The notes below the pieces were generated by a model. It did no database searches, had not been told where the DNA came from, and worked only from the letters and a program-made list of their open reading frames with translations. DNA of 6,144 nt from Bacteroidia bacterium (GTDB lineage Bacteria > Bacteroidota > Bacteroidia > Bacteroidales > Azobacteroidaceae). Numbering within the stretch: the first letter of the stretch is position 1; each line of letters begins with the position of its first letter. The translations under genes and the position numbers were made by a program. Of the stretch, positions 1-5,551 are shown piece after piece. The stretch spans positions 1 to 6,144 of the forward strand of contig BNTP01000132.1 in the NCBI GenBank assembly GCA_025996695.1. The letters run 5' to 3'.

Positions 1-633
1 ACGGCTTCTGGCGGTCCGTTTCGCACGTTTTCAAAAGAACAGTTGCATCACGTGACGGCAAAAGAGGCACTGAAACACCCAAATTGGAGCATGGGCGCGA
101 AGGTGACGATTGATTCGGCGTCGATGATGAACAAGGGATTTGAAATGATTGAGGCAAAATGGCTGTTTGGCGTCACTCCCGAACAAATTCAGGTGCTGGT
201 GCATCCACAGTCGATTGTGCATTCTATGGTGCAATTTGAGGATATGTCGGTCAAAGCCCAGTTGGGCGTGCCTGATATGCGGCTACCCATTCAATACGCC
301 TTAAACTATCCGGAGCGTTTGCAGTCGAATTTCGAAGCAATTGATTGGAAAAAATTCGATAGCTTGACGTTTGAAGAGCCTGATACGGATAAATTTCGCA
401 ACTTGAAATTTGCGTTTGAAGCCATTAAAAAAGGCGGCAATATGCCTTGTATCCTCAATGCAGCGAATGAAATCGTGGTTGCCGCGTTTTTGGAAGACCG
501 CATCGGCTTTTTAGAAATGAGTCATGTCATCGAAAAAATGATGCAGACTATCCCGTTTATCGCGTCGCCAAGTTACGACGATTTAATCAATACGGATAAA
601 GAAACACGGGAGCAGATAGTTAAATTTCATTAA
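1..633 (+). CDS. dxr: 1-deoxy-D-xylulose 5-phosphate reductoisomerase, C-terminal part (5' end outside window)
   Basis: This cytoplasmic enzyme converts 1-deoxy-D-xylulose 5-phosphate to 2-C-methyl-D-erythritol 4-phosphate with NADPH and a divalent metal, the first committed step of the MEP isoprenoid pathway. The open frame begins at base 1 (TASGGPFR), so the N-terminal NADPH domain is missing; 210 residues remain of a family usually near 385-400. Visible family motifs are the TASGG substrate loop (fragment residues 1-5), the HPNWSMG flexible loop (26-32), DSASMMNKGFE with the Asn, Lys and Glu of the active site (38-48), and the HPQSIVHSMVQF and PDMRLPIQYAL blocks. The C-terminal helical domain follows, including NAANEIVVAAFL. 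The frame ends at TAA 631-633. rseP lies downstream on the same strand, a neighbour pair often seen in Bacteroidetes. Identification is very secure; only the 5' end is unknown. Confidence 0.97.
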   Translation, partial: TASGGPFRTFSKEQLHHVTAKEALKHPNWSMGAKVTIDSASMMNKGFEMIEAKWLFGVTPEQIQVLVHPQSIVHSMVQFEDMSVKAQLGVPDMRLPIQYALNYPERLQSNFEAIDWKKFDSLTFEEPDTDKFRNLKFAFEAIKKGGNMPCILNAANEIVVAAFLEDRIGFLEMSHVIEKMMQTIPFIASPSYDDLINTDKETREQIVKFH

Positions 634-638
634 ATATA

Positions 639-659
639 GTACTATGTATTGCATAGTAC
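639..659. repeat. Inverted repeat just after the dxr stop
   Basis: Two perfect 8-base arms, GTACTATG (639-646) and CATAGTAC (652-659), are separated by a 5-base loop. The hairpin starts five bases after the dxr stop codon. No T-run follows, so it is not a standard factor-independent terminator. It could stabilise the dxr mRNA 3' end or be a protein-binding palindrome. The ATTG at 648-651 that could serve as the -33 element of the next promoter lies in its loop. Confidence 0.6.
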
Positions 660-679
660 CAATAAAGGTATTACCTTTG
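648..679 (+). promoter_or_regulatory. Probable Bacteroidetes-type promoter for rseP, with overlapping dyad
   Basis: TACCTTTG at 672-679 fits the Bacteroidetes -7 consensus TAnnTTTG, and ATTG (648-651) sits 20 bases upstream as a weak -33 TTTG element. The -7 box is also the right arm of a 15-base near-perfect dyad, AAAGGTA-T-TACCTTT (664-678), so a repressor or a hairpin could act on it. Transcription would start a few bases after 679 and give rseP a leader of roughly 100 bases. rseP may also be read through from dxr. Confidence 0.5.
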
Positions 680-696
680 TCGGCGAAATAATTGAG

Positions 697-717
697 AATT
701 AAAAATTAAAAATTAAA
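697..717 (+). repeat. Triple AATTAAA tandem repeat
   Basis: Three exact AATTAAA units stand head to tail, followed by three more A residues. The tract separates the probable rseP promoter from the structured segment that precedes the rseP start. It may be a spacer that keeps the leader unstructured, or the edge of an inserted dispersed repeat. Confidence 0.6.
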
Positions 718-734
718 AAATGCAAAAGTCCACA

Positions 735-793
735 ATGCCCCGCAGGGGTTACAGGTGCATAACCGTATGTGGAGTGGAGCGAAACTTACGGAT
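735..793 (+). repeat. REP-like structured segment upstream of rseP
   Basis: The segment contains three overlapping inverted repeats: CCCC-GCA-GGGG (738-748), GGTTA with TAACC (747-751 and 760-764), and CCGTATGT with ACTTACGG (763-770 and 784-791, one mismatch). It also reads as a 24-codon frame from 735 that begins MPRRGYRCIT. Peptides of the PRRGYRC type are, from memory, common spurious translations of short dispersed repeats in Bacteroidales genomes. Membership in such a repeat family is inference, because only one copy is in the window. The last stem ends two bases before the chosen rseP ATG. Confidence 0.45.
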
Positions 794-1975
794 ATGGAAA
801 CAATCGTAATAAAAGCAATACAGCTCGTATTGAGCTTGTCTATCTTGGTGATAATTCATGAGTTAGGGCATTTTGCATTTGCAAAGCTCTTCAAAGTACG
901 CGTTGAAAAATTCTACCTGTTTTTTGATGCGTGGATGGCTCTTTTGCGCTTTCAGCCACAATCAACAGACGAAAAGACGGAAGATGCGCAGATAGCCAAA
1001 CAGTCTAAATGGCTGGAATTTTTCAAAAACAAGAGTCTTGTAACCCTCAAACACGGGCATAGCGAAACAGAATATGGCATCGGCTGGTTGCCCTTGGGCG
1101 GTTATGTCAAAATTTCCGGCATGATTGACGAAAGCATGGACACAGAAGCCTTGAAACAACCGGTTAAAGCCTACGAGTTTCGCGCGAAACCGGCTTGGCA
1201 ACGCCTTCTGATTATGGTTGGGGGTGTATTTATGAACTTCGTGTTGGCGTTTTTCATCTATGCGATGATCACTTTTTCGCGTGGTGAACGGACTTTGCCA
1301 ATGAGCAATCTGACAGGCGGTTTGAACTACAACACAATGTCGCACAACGCCGGTTTTGAAGATGGCGATTTGCCTGTCAAAGCCGATGGTGTGGTTTTGC
1401 AAAATTGGGACACAAAAACCCTGTTTGCTATTGTGGAAGCTCACGACGTGGAAGTGCTGCGCAACGGGCAGCCGATAATCGTGCATTTGCCTGCGGATTT
1501 CAAAAATGTCGTGTTTGAAAAAGAACCTAATTTTGTGCCGTGCGATTCTTTAACCTTGAAAGATAAATTTGAAGTCAAACATTATAGTTTTTTGGCATCG
1601 TTTCCAGCCGGTGTGCGGATGGGTGTGCAGCAAATCAGCAATTATATTGGACAATTCAAATACCTGTTTTCTTCCAAAGGGGCTGAAAATATTGGCGGAT
1701 TTGGCGCAATCGGCAATCTCTTTCCCAGCGAATGGAACTGGTTGCAATTTTGGATGATGACTGCTTTTCTGTCAATTATGTTAGGAGTGATGAATATTCT
1801 GCCGGTTCCCGCATTAGACGGCGGGCACGTCTTATTCCTTATAGTAGAAGTGGTTACGCGTCGTAAACCGAGCGATAAATTCTTAGAACGGGCGCAAATG
1901 GTTGGGATGGCACTCCTCATCGGATTATTGATTTATGCCAATGGCATGGATTTGATTCGGGCGTTCTTCAAATAA
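794..1975 (+). CDS. rseP: RseP-type site-2 intramembrane zinc metalloprotease
   Basis: This is an inner-membrane protease that cuts transmembrane segments of substrates such as anti-sigma factors or leftover signal peptides. The 393-residue product has a first membrane helix carrying HELGH at residues 22-26 (zinc ligands and catalytic Glu). The loop GWLPLGGYVKISG (97-109) typical of the family follows, then a second membrane helix near 137-160. A periplasmic region near 170-235 (AGFEDGDLPVKADG) looks like one PDZ domain. Near the C terminus are the second metal motif NILPVPALDGGH (334-345, Asp342) and a last membrane helix around 370-385. It is shorter than E. coli RseP, which has two PDZ domains. 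The ATG at 794 is chosen because METIVIKAIQ begins the family's N terminus; the in-frame GTG at 755 lies in the REP-like segment. Function is secure, substrates unknown. Confidence 0.94.
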   Translation: METIVIKAIQLVLSLSILVIIHELGHFAFAKLFKVRVEKFYLFFDAWMALLRFQPQSTDEKTEDAQIAKQSKWLEFFKNKSLVTLKHGHSETEYGIGWLPLGGYVKISGMIDESMDTEALKQPVKAYEFRAKPAWQRLLIMVGGVFMNFVLAFFIYAMITFSRGERTLPMSNLTGGLNYNTMSHNAGFEDGDLPVKADGVVLQNWDTKTLFAIVEAHDVEVLRNGQPIIVHLPADFKNVVFEKEPNFVPCDSLTLKDKFEVKHYSFLASFPAGVRMGVQQISNYIGQFKYLFSSKGAENIGGFGAIGNLFPSEWNWLQFWMMTAFLSIMLGVMNILPVPALDGGHVLFLIVEVVTRRKPSDKFLERAQMVGMALLIGLLIYANGMDLIRAFFK

Positions 1976-2767
1976 TCACAGCTCAGATAATTTGGCAATA
2001 AATTGGCGGAGCGTTTCGGGCGGATTGTCCGTTTTCATAAACGTTTCGCCCATTAGAAAGCCTTGAAAGCCAGCTTGACGCAGTTGAAGGACGGTTTGAG
2101 GATTGGACAAACCGCTTTCGGAAATTTTCACAAAACCGTCAGGCAATTGATTAGCCAGTTCGATGGTATGTCGAATGCCGGTGGTAAAAGTCTTCAAATC
2201 GCGGTTGTTAATGCCCACCACGTCGATTGTCGACCGAATATAAGCCAATTCGTCCGCATTGTGAATTTCCAGCAGCACTTCCAAATCCAATTCGTGCGCC
2301 AAAATGGCAAAGCGGGCCACTTCTTCTTGCGTCAAACATGCTGCAATCAACAAAATGACGTCCGCACCCATCGCTTTAGATTGGTAAATTTGGTATTCGT
2401 CCACAATAAAATCTTTACGCAAAAGCGGAATTTTGGAAATCACACGCCGTGCCGCCTGAAAATCGTCAAAACTACCGCCAAAAAATTTTTCGTCTGTCAG
2501 CACGGAAATGGCTGCTGCGTCGGCGGCTTCGTAGCCACTCACGATTTCAATCGCATCTGCATCGGGATGAATCAATCCTTTGGATGGTGATTGACGCTTA
2601 AATTCCGCAATTATGCCTGTATCAGACTGTTGCAAAGAAGCGTTAAAGGATATTTTAGCATGCTTTTGCTCGTCGATTTGGCGTTGCAACACTGCGAGAG
2701 GGGTAGCCTGTTGTTGATGTTCGACTTCCAAGCGTTTATTGGCGCAGATTGTTTCTAAGATATTCAT
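1976..2767 (-). CDS. trpC: Indole-3-glycerol phosphate synthase
   Basis: TrpC closes 1-(2-carboxyphenylamino)-1-deoxyribulose 5-phosphate to indole-3-glycerol phosphate, a late step of tryptophan synthesis in the cytoplasm. The 263-residue product is full length for a monofunctional enzyme. Expected (beta/alpha)8-barrel motifs are in order: AEFKRQSPSKG (54-64, catalytic Lys57 with Glu55), SVLTDEKFFGGS (88-99), PLLRKDF (114-120, general-acid Lys118), LEVLLEIHN (162-170, Glu167), GINNRDL (185-191, Asn188), KISESGL (214-220) and GFLMGE (236-241, phosphate binding). The start ATG at 2767 gives MNILETICANKR, the usual family beginning. It lies 31 bases downstream of the trpD stop, so both genes are probably on one transcript. 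Its TGA (1978-1976) directly adjoins the TAA of the convergent rseP. Confidence 0.97.
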   Translation of the reverse strand: MNILETICANKRLEVEHQQQATPLAVLQRQIDEQKHAKISFNASLQQSDTGIIAEFKRQSPSKGLIHPDADAIEIVSGYEAADAAAISVLTDEKFFGGSFDDFQAARRVISKIPLLRKDFIVDEYQIYQSKAMGADVILLIAACLTQEEVARFAILAHELDLEVLLEIHNADELAYIRSTIDVVGINNRDLKTFTTGIRHTIELANQLPDGFVKISESGLSNPQTVLQLRQAGFQGFLMGETFMKTDNPPETLRQFIAKLSEL

Positions 2768-2798
2768 AATTCATGAAAAATTATTTTTTTTATCAGTT

Positions 2799-3797
2799 TC
2801 ATTTATTTATTTCCAAAAATTTCTCTAATGTCTGTTTTGCTTTGCCGGATTCGAGCGACTCGCGGGCAATGGCGATGCAGGTTTGTATATCGTGCTGTGG
2901 TTCAATGGTTTGAATGGCTGTTGCGGCATTGATGAGCACGACATTTTTTTGCGCTTCGGTGGAGGCGTTGTTGAGGACACTGTCAAACAGTTTGGCTGCT
3001 TTTTGCGGTGTGTCGCCTCCGTGTAATTCCTTTTCTGAGATGCGCTTGAAGCCTAATTGTTCGGGTGTGTAAATTGTTTCTTCCTGTTTATTAATAATCT
3101 TAAATGCCTCTGTCAGAGAGATTTCGTCATAGCCATCAAGGCTGTGTACAATCGAAAAATCGTTGCCACTTTCCTGATAAATATAGTGGTACAACCGCGC
3201 CATTTTCAGATCGTAAACGCCCAATACCTGTCTTTTGGGGTTCAATGGATTCACAATCGGTCCCAAGATATTGAAAAACGTGCGCACACCTAACGCTTTA
3301 CGCACCGGAGCCACGGTTTTCAATGCGAGATTGAACAAAGGTGCGTGTAGGTAGGCGAAGTTGGTCGCGTCAAGTGATTTTTTGTGCAAATTAACATCTT
3401 TGGAAAAATTTACGCCATGCTCTTCCATCACGTTTGATGCACCACTGACCGATGTAGCCCCGTAATTACCGTGTTTCACTACCTTGTAACCCGCACCGGC
3501 AGTCACGATACACGCCGCGGTCGAGATGTTGAACGTGTTTTTGCCGTCGCCACCCGTGCCAACAATGTCGATTGGATTGTAATCGCGCAGTTCGTCCACG
3601 TTCACACGCATTTCAAGCAGAGCCTCGCGAAATCCCAAAATTTCGTCCACACTAATGCTCCGCATGAAAAATACGGAGATAAACGCCGCGATTTGCGCGT
3701 CGTTGTATTGCCCTTCCGCCATCTTTGTCAGGATGATTTTCGCCTCGTCGCGACTCAGATATTGATGCTCAAACAGTTTATTTAATGTTTCTTTCAC
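2799..3797 (-). CDS. trpD: Anthranilate phosphoribosyltransferase
   Basis: TrpD transfers the phosphoribosyl group of PRPP to anthranilate. The 332-residue product, starting VKETLNKLFEH (GTG read as Met), has the N-terminal helical domain and then DIVGTGGDGKNTFNIST (77-93, PRPP loop). KHGNYGATSVSGASN (108-122, anthranilate and PRPP contacts), NILGPIVNPLNP and DGYDEISLTEA (metal-binding Asp-Glu) follow. The frame is open back to an ATG at 3896, which would add 33 residues. That start is rejected: the extension looks unlike the family, and the likely -7 promoter box lies at 3831-3824, inside it. GTG at 3797 gives the usual family length. trpC follows after 31 bases. No trpE or trpG is visible upstream; the next features are a divergent leader and a mobile-element integrase. 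Identification is certain, the start probable. Confidence 0.95.
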   Translation of the reverse strand: MKETLNKLFEHQYLSRDEAKIILTKMAEGQYNDAQIAAFISVFFMRSISVDEILGFREALLEMRVNVDELRDYNPIDIVGTGGDGKNTFNISTAACIVTAGAGYKVVKHGNYGATSVSGASNVMEEHGVNFSKDVNLHKKSLDATNFAYLHAPLFNLALKTVAPVRKALGVRTFFNILGPIVNPLNPKRQVLGVYDLKMARLYHYIYQESGNDFSIVHSLDGYDEISLTEAFKIINKQEETIYTPEQLGFKRISEKELHGGDTPQKAAKLFDSVLNNASTEAQKNVVLINAATAIQTIEPQHDIQTCIAIARESLESGKAKQTLEKFLEINK

Positions 3798-3823
3798 GTC
3801 TTTTTTTATCAAATTTAATCCCA

Positions 3824-3855
3824 CAAAATTACATGAAAATTCTGAGAATTCCAAG
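3824..3855 (-). promoter_or_regulatory. Promoter of the trpDC operon with an internal palindrome
   Basis: On the minus strand TAATTTTG (3831-3824) matches the Bacteroidetes -7 consensus TAnnTTTG. CTTG (3855-3852) lies 20 bases upstream as a three-of-four match to the -33 TTTG. Transcription would start a few bases downstream, leaving about 20 bases before the GTG at 3797. The spacer holds a 13-base palindrome AATTCT-G-AGAATT (3838-3850), a possible operator. No Trp-rich leader peptide or attenuator is visible between promoter and trpD. Confidence 0.55.
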
Positions 3856-3888
3856 CGTATGCGCGCGAAAAAAAAAGATGAAAATAAT

Positions 3889-3919
3889 TTTGCCAATCAA
3901 AAAATATTACCTACCTTTG
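3889..3919 (+). promoter_or_regulatory. Strong-looking Bacteroidetes promoter facing away from trpD
   Basis: TTTG (3889-3892) and TACCTTTG (3912-3919) are separated by exactly 19 bases, a perfect fit to the TTTG-N19-TAnnTTTG pattern. It reads rightward into a region without a normal coding frame and would produce a transcript of about 230 bases ending at the terminator 4116-4154. The -7 box is identical to that of the probable rseP promoter at 672-679. Confidence 0.65.
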
Positions 3920-3925
3920 TGGATT

Positions 3926-4154
3926 GAAAAATATAAATAATAACAACAAGAAACAGAAAAATTAGAATTATACATTAGTTATTAATAGAGCTTTAGCTCT
4001 TATTCTCACAAAAGCAGACCGCCCAAAAGCCAAAGAAAACAAAAGCAAAAACAAACCATAAAAAAGCAATTCAAACACCACTAAAACAACGATTTATATA
4101 CTATAATAAAAAGCGAGAGCAGTACATTACTTTTCAGTTGTATTGCTCTTTTTT
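3926..4154 (+). ncRNA. Putative attenuator-type leader RNA (branched-chain codon run) or small RNA
   Basis: The predicted transcript starts near 3926 and ends at the T-run of the terminator. Codons 3975-4007 read LVINRALALIL, seven of eleven being Leu, Val or Ile, and the frame continues TKADRPKAKENKSKNKP to a TAA. The frame is open only from 3966 and has no ATG, GTG or TTG, so it is either a decayed leader peptide or a coincidence. A small hairpin AGAGC-TTTA-GCTCT (3987-4000) lies on the codon run. Its GCTCT arm is complementary to AGAGC (4116-4120) in the terminator stem, allowing alternative pairing as in classical attenuation. The expected downstream ilv or leu genes are absent; integrase DNA follows instead. 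A free-standing small RNA fits equally well. Confidence 0.35.
4116..4154 (+). terminator. Factor-independent terminator, possibly bidirectional
   Basis: AGAGCAGTACA (4116-4126) pairs with TGTATTGCTCT (4139-4149) over 11 base pairs with one G-T wobble, around a 12-base loop, and is followed at once by five T residues (4150-4154). On the other strand the stem is followed by CGC and five T residues, so leftward transcripts may also stop. It would end the transcript from the promoter at 3889-3919 and shield it from the integrase region. The first repeat of the TTTGTTAC cluster overlaps its T-run. Confidence 0.75.
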
Positions 4155-4387
4155 GTTACTATTTTGTTACCCGTTTGTTACTTTGGTACTCAAAATTTTG
4201 TTACTCGATAGAAAAAAAGTCAAAAACACAGTTACTTACTTTTTTATGTTATTGAATATCAATACAATAAATAAGAAACGAGTAAAAGCAAAGTATATTT
4301 TATTTTCCTTTGTTATGTCAATATTTATTTGTTACTTTGCAACCGGTAACAAACAATAATTTTAAGTAACAAATTATGAGTAACAAA
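4152..4387. repeat. Cluster of eight TTTGTTAC / GTAACAAA sites around the integrase promoter
   Basis: TTTGTTAC occurs exactly at 4152-4159, 4163-4170, 4174-4181, 4197-4204 and 4328-4335. Its complement GTAACAAA occurs at 4346-4353, 4366-4373 and 4380-4387. One-mismatch copies are TTTGGTAC (4182-4189) and TTTGTTAT (4309-4316). The first three are spaced exactly 11 bases, about one helical turn. The sites at 4328 and 4346 form an inverted pair with a 10-base gap over the integrase -7 box, and the last site covers integrase codons 2-4. No other exact copy was noticed elsewhere in the window by eye. Likely roles are arm-type sites for the integrase or its accessory factor, or operators for self-regulation. 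Replication iterons are less likely because no Rep gene is seen. Confidence 0.75.
4309..4339 (+). promoter_or_regulatory. Integrase promoter overlapped by repeat sites
   Basis: TTTG (4309-4312) stands 19 bases before TTACTTTG (4332-4339), a one-mismatch form of TAnnTTTG. Transcription would begin a few bases later and leave a leader of roughly 30 bases before the ATG at 4376. Both elements lie in copies or near-copies of the TTTGTTAC repeat, so any protein binding these repeats should compete with RNA polymerase. No Shine-Dalgarno sequence precedes the ATG, as is usual in this phylum. Confidence 0.55.
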
Positions 4388-5539
4388 AAGCACAAACAGC
4401 CCAAAGCAAAAGAGCCTGTTAAAATGAGGCTCAAACGACTTGCAAACGGTAATCAGTCTATTTATTTGGATTATTACAAAGACGGTAAACGAGAATATGA
4501 GTTTTTGAAACTCTACCTTGTGCCGGAGCGGACACCCACCGACAAAGACACCAACACCCAAACGTTGAGGCTGGCAAACGCCGTGAAAGCCAAACGGATT
4601 GTAGAACTGCAAAACAACGCGCACGGCTTCACGGGCGGCGGTACCCGTTCAAAGGTGAATGTTATTGATTATATCAAAACCCTTGCCGACAAAAAGCGTA
4701 TCAGGGCGGGCGGCAAAGAGCGCGGCGTGTTTCAGGGATATAATGCCCTTGCCTATCAATTGCAGCAATATAGCGGCACAAAAACCACGTTTAAGCAGGT
4801 CGATAAACTGTATTGTGAGGGCTTTATTGAGTATCTTAAAAAGGCACAAAGCACGTTGCATAACAAGCCCCTGAATGAAAATACACAGGTTTGGTATATG
4901 AAAACCTTTGAGGCTGTTTTGAACGCTGCAATATCCGATGAGGTAACCGACCGTAACCCGTTCAAGCAAATAAAGCCTGAAAACAAGCCCAAGAAACACA
5001 GTGCAGAGGTATGTTATTTAACGATTGAGGAGGTCAAACAACTGAAAAATACCCCGTGTTTGTATCCGATAATAAAGCAAGCGTTTTTGTTTAGTTGTTT
5101 CAGTGGTTTAAGGTTTTCAGACGTTGAGGCTTTGACGTGGGGCAAGCTGCAAAAGGATAGTGACGGCGGCACTTTCATAAACTACATACAGAAAAAAACC
5201 ACCAAACAAGAGTATTTACCAATTGCCCGCGATGCCACCGATTATTTGCCCGACAGAAGCGGTACAGCCGACAGTGATTTTGTTTTCAAACTGCCGAGCG
5301 ATGGTTATGTGAATATGCAGTTAAAGCAGTGGGCGTATGCAGCTGGAATAAGCAAGCATTTAACGTTCCACGTTGCCCGGCACACACACGCCACGTTGCT
5401 TTTGAGTTTGGCGGTGCCGATTGAAACGGTAAGTAAGATTTTGGGACATTCAGACATAAAGACTACTCAAATTTATGCCAAAGTGATAGATAAAAACAAA
5501 CGGGCGGCGGTCGATAAATTGGATGGTTTAACAGATTAA
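4376..5539 (+). CDS. Tyrosine recombinase (site-specific integrase of a mobile element)
   Basis: This 387-residue protein cuts and rejoins DNA at attachment sites through a covalent phosphotyrosine intermediate. The N terminus (about 1-90) is Lys-rich and resembles the arm-type DNA-binding region of Bacteroidetes integrases. Residues about 95-195 form a SAM-like core-binding domain, and about 210-380 the catalytic domain. The catalytic set is complete: Arg246 in SGLRFSDV, Lys274 or Lys277 in QKKTTKQ, His332 and Arg335 in HVARHTHAT, His358 in LGHSD and Tyr367 in QIYAKV. It should therefore be active. The ATG at 4376 follows a fitting promoter. A repeat cluster of probable binding sites lies upstream, an unknown gene starts 12 bases downstream, and a transposase-like gene follows. 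Base composition is mixed and differs from the AT-rich neighbour. The element type (conjugative, mobilizable or phage-like) cannot be decided here. Confidence 0.95.
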   Translation: MSNKKHKQPKAKEPVKMRLKRLANGNQSIYLDYYKDGKREYEFLKLYLVPERTPTDKDTNTQTLRLANAVKAKRIVELQNNAHGFTGGGTRSKVNVIDYIKTLADKKRIRAGGKERGVFQGYNALAYQLQQYSGTKTTFKQVDKLYCEGFIEYLKKAQSTLHNKPLNENTQVWYMKTFEAVLNAAISDEVTDRNPFKQIKPENKPKKHSAEVCYLTIEEVKQLKNTPCLYPIIKQAFLFSCFSGLRFSDVEALTWGKLQKDSDGGTFINYIQKKTTKQEYLPIARDATDYLPDRSGTADSDFVFKLPSDGYVNMQLKQWAYAAGISKHLTFHVARHTHATLLLSLAVPIETVSKILGHSDIKTTQIYAKVIDKNKRAAVDKLDGLTD

Positions 5540-5551
5540 AATTTTGAGAAT

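Larger units (their letters stand above)
3798..4375. other. 578-base gene-free region: divergent promoters, leader, terminator, repeat cluster
   Basis: No convincing protein gene lies between trpD and the integrase. In order the stretch holds the minus-strand trpDC promoter and a plus-strand promoter (3889-3919). Next come an A- and C-rich leader with a Leu/Val/Ile codon run (3975-4007) and a terminator (4116-4154). The repeat cluster with the integrase promoter runs from 4152. The segment 4206-4308 is AT-rich and shows only a short dyad, TATTGA-ATA-TCAATA (4250-4264). A 73-codon frame from TTG 4138 is an artefact of the T-rich repeats. The boundary between chromosome and mobile DNA probably falls here, most likely near or after the terminator. 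Confidence 0.7.

Noticed and set aside
755..793. N-terminal extension of rseP from GTG 755
   Set aside because: The 13 extra residues come from the REP-like segment; the family's N terminus begins at METIVIKAIQ, encoded from ATG 794.
735..809. 24-codon frame beginning MPRRGYRCIT
   Set aside because: It overlaps the rseP start and resembles spurious translations of a dispersed repeat rather than a gene.
962..1486. 174-codon minus-strand frame inside rseP
   Set aside because: It is a shadow of the rseP coding frame with no recognisable domain.
2063..2590. 175-codon plus-strand frame inside trpC
   Set aside because: It lies opposite a complete, well-conserved TrpC and shows no family features.
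3798..3896. 33-residue N-terminal extension of TrpD from ATG 3896
   Set aside because: It contains the likely trpDC promoter and is unlike the start of known TrpD proteins.
4152..4204. CRISPR array or replication origin with iterons
   Set aside because: The repeat unit is only 8 bases with 3-7 base gaps, far too short for CRISPR, and no Rep or Cas gene is nearby.
4138..4359. 73-codon plus-strand frame beginning at TTG 4138, rich in Leu, Phe and Tyr
   Set aside because: It starts inside the terminator stem, its hydrophobic look comes from the T-rich TTTGTTAC repeats, and it runs through the integrase promoter.
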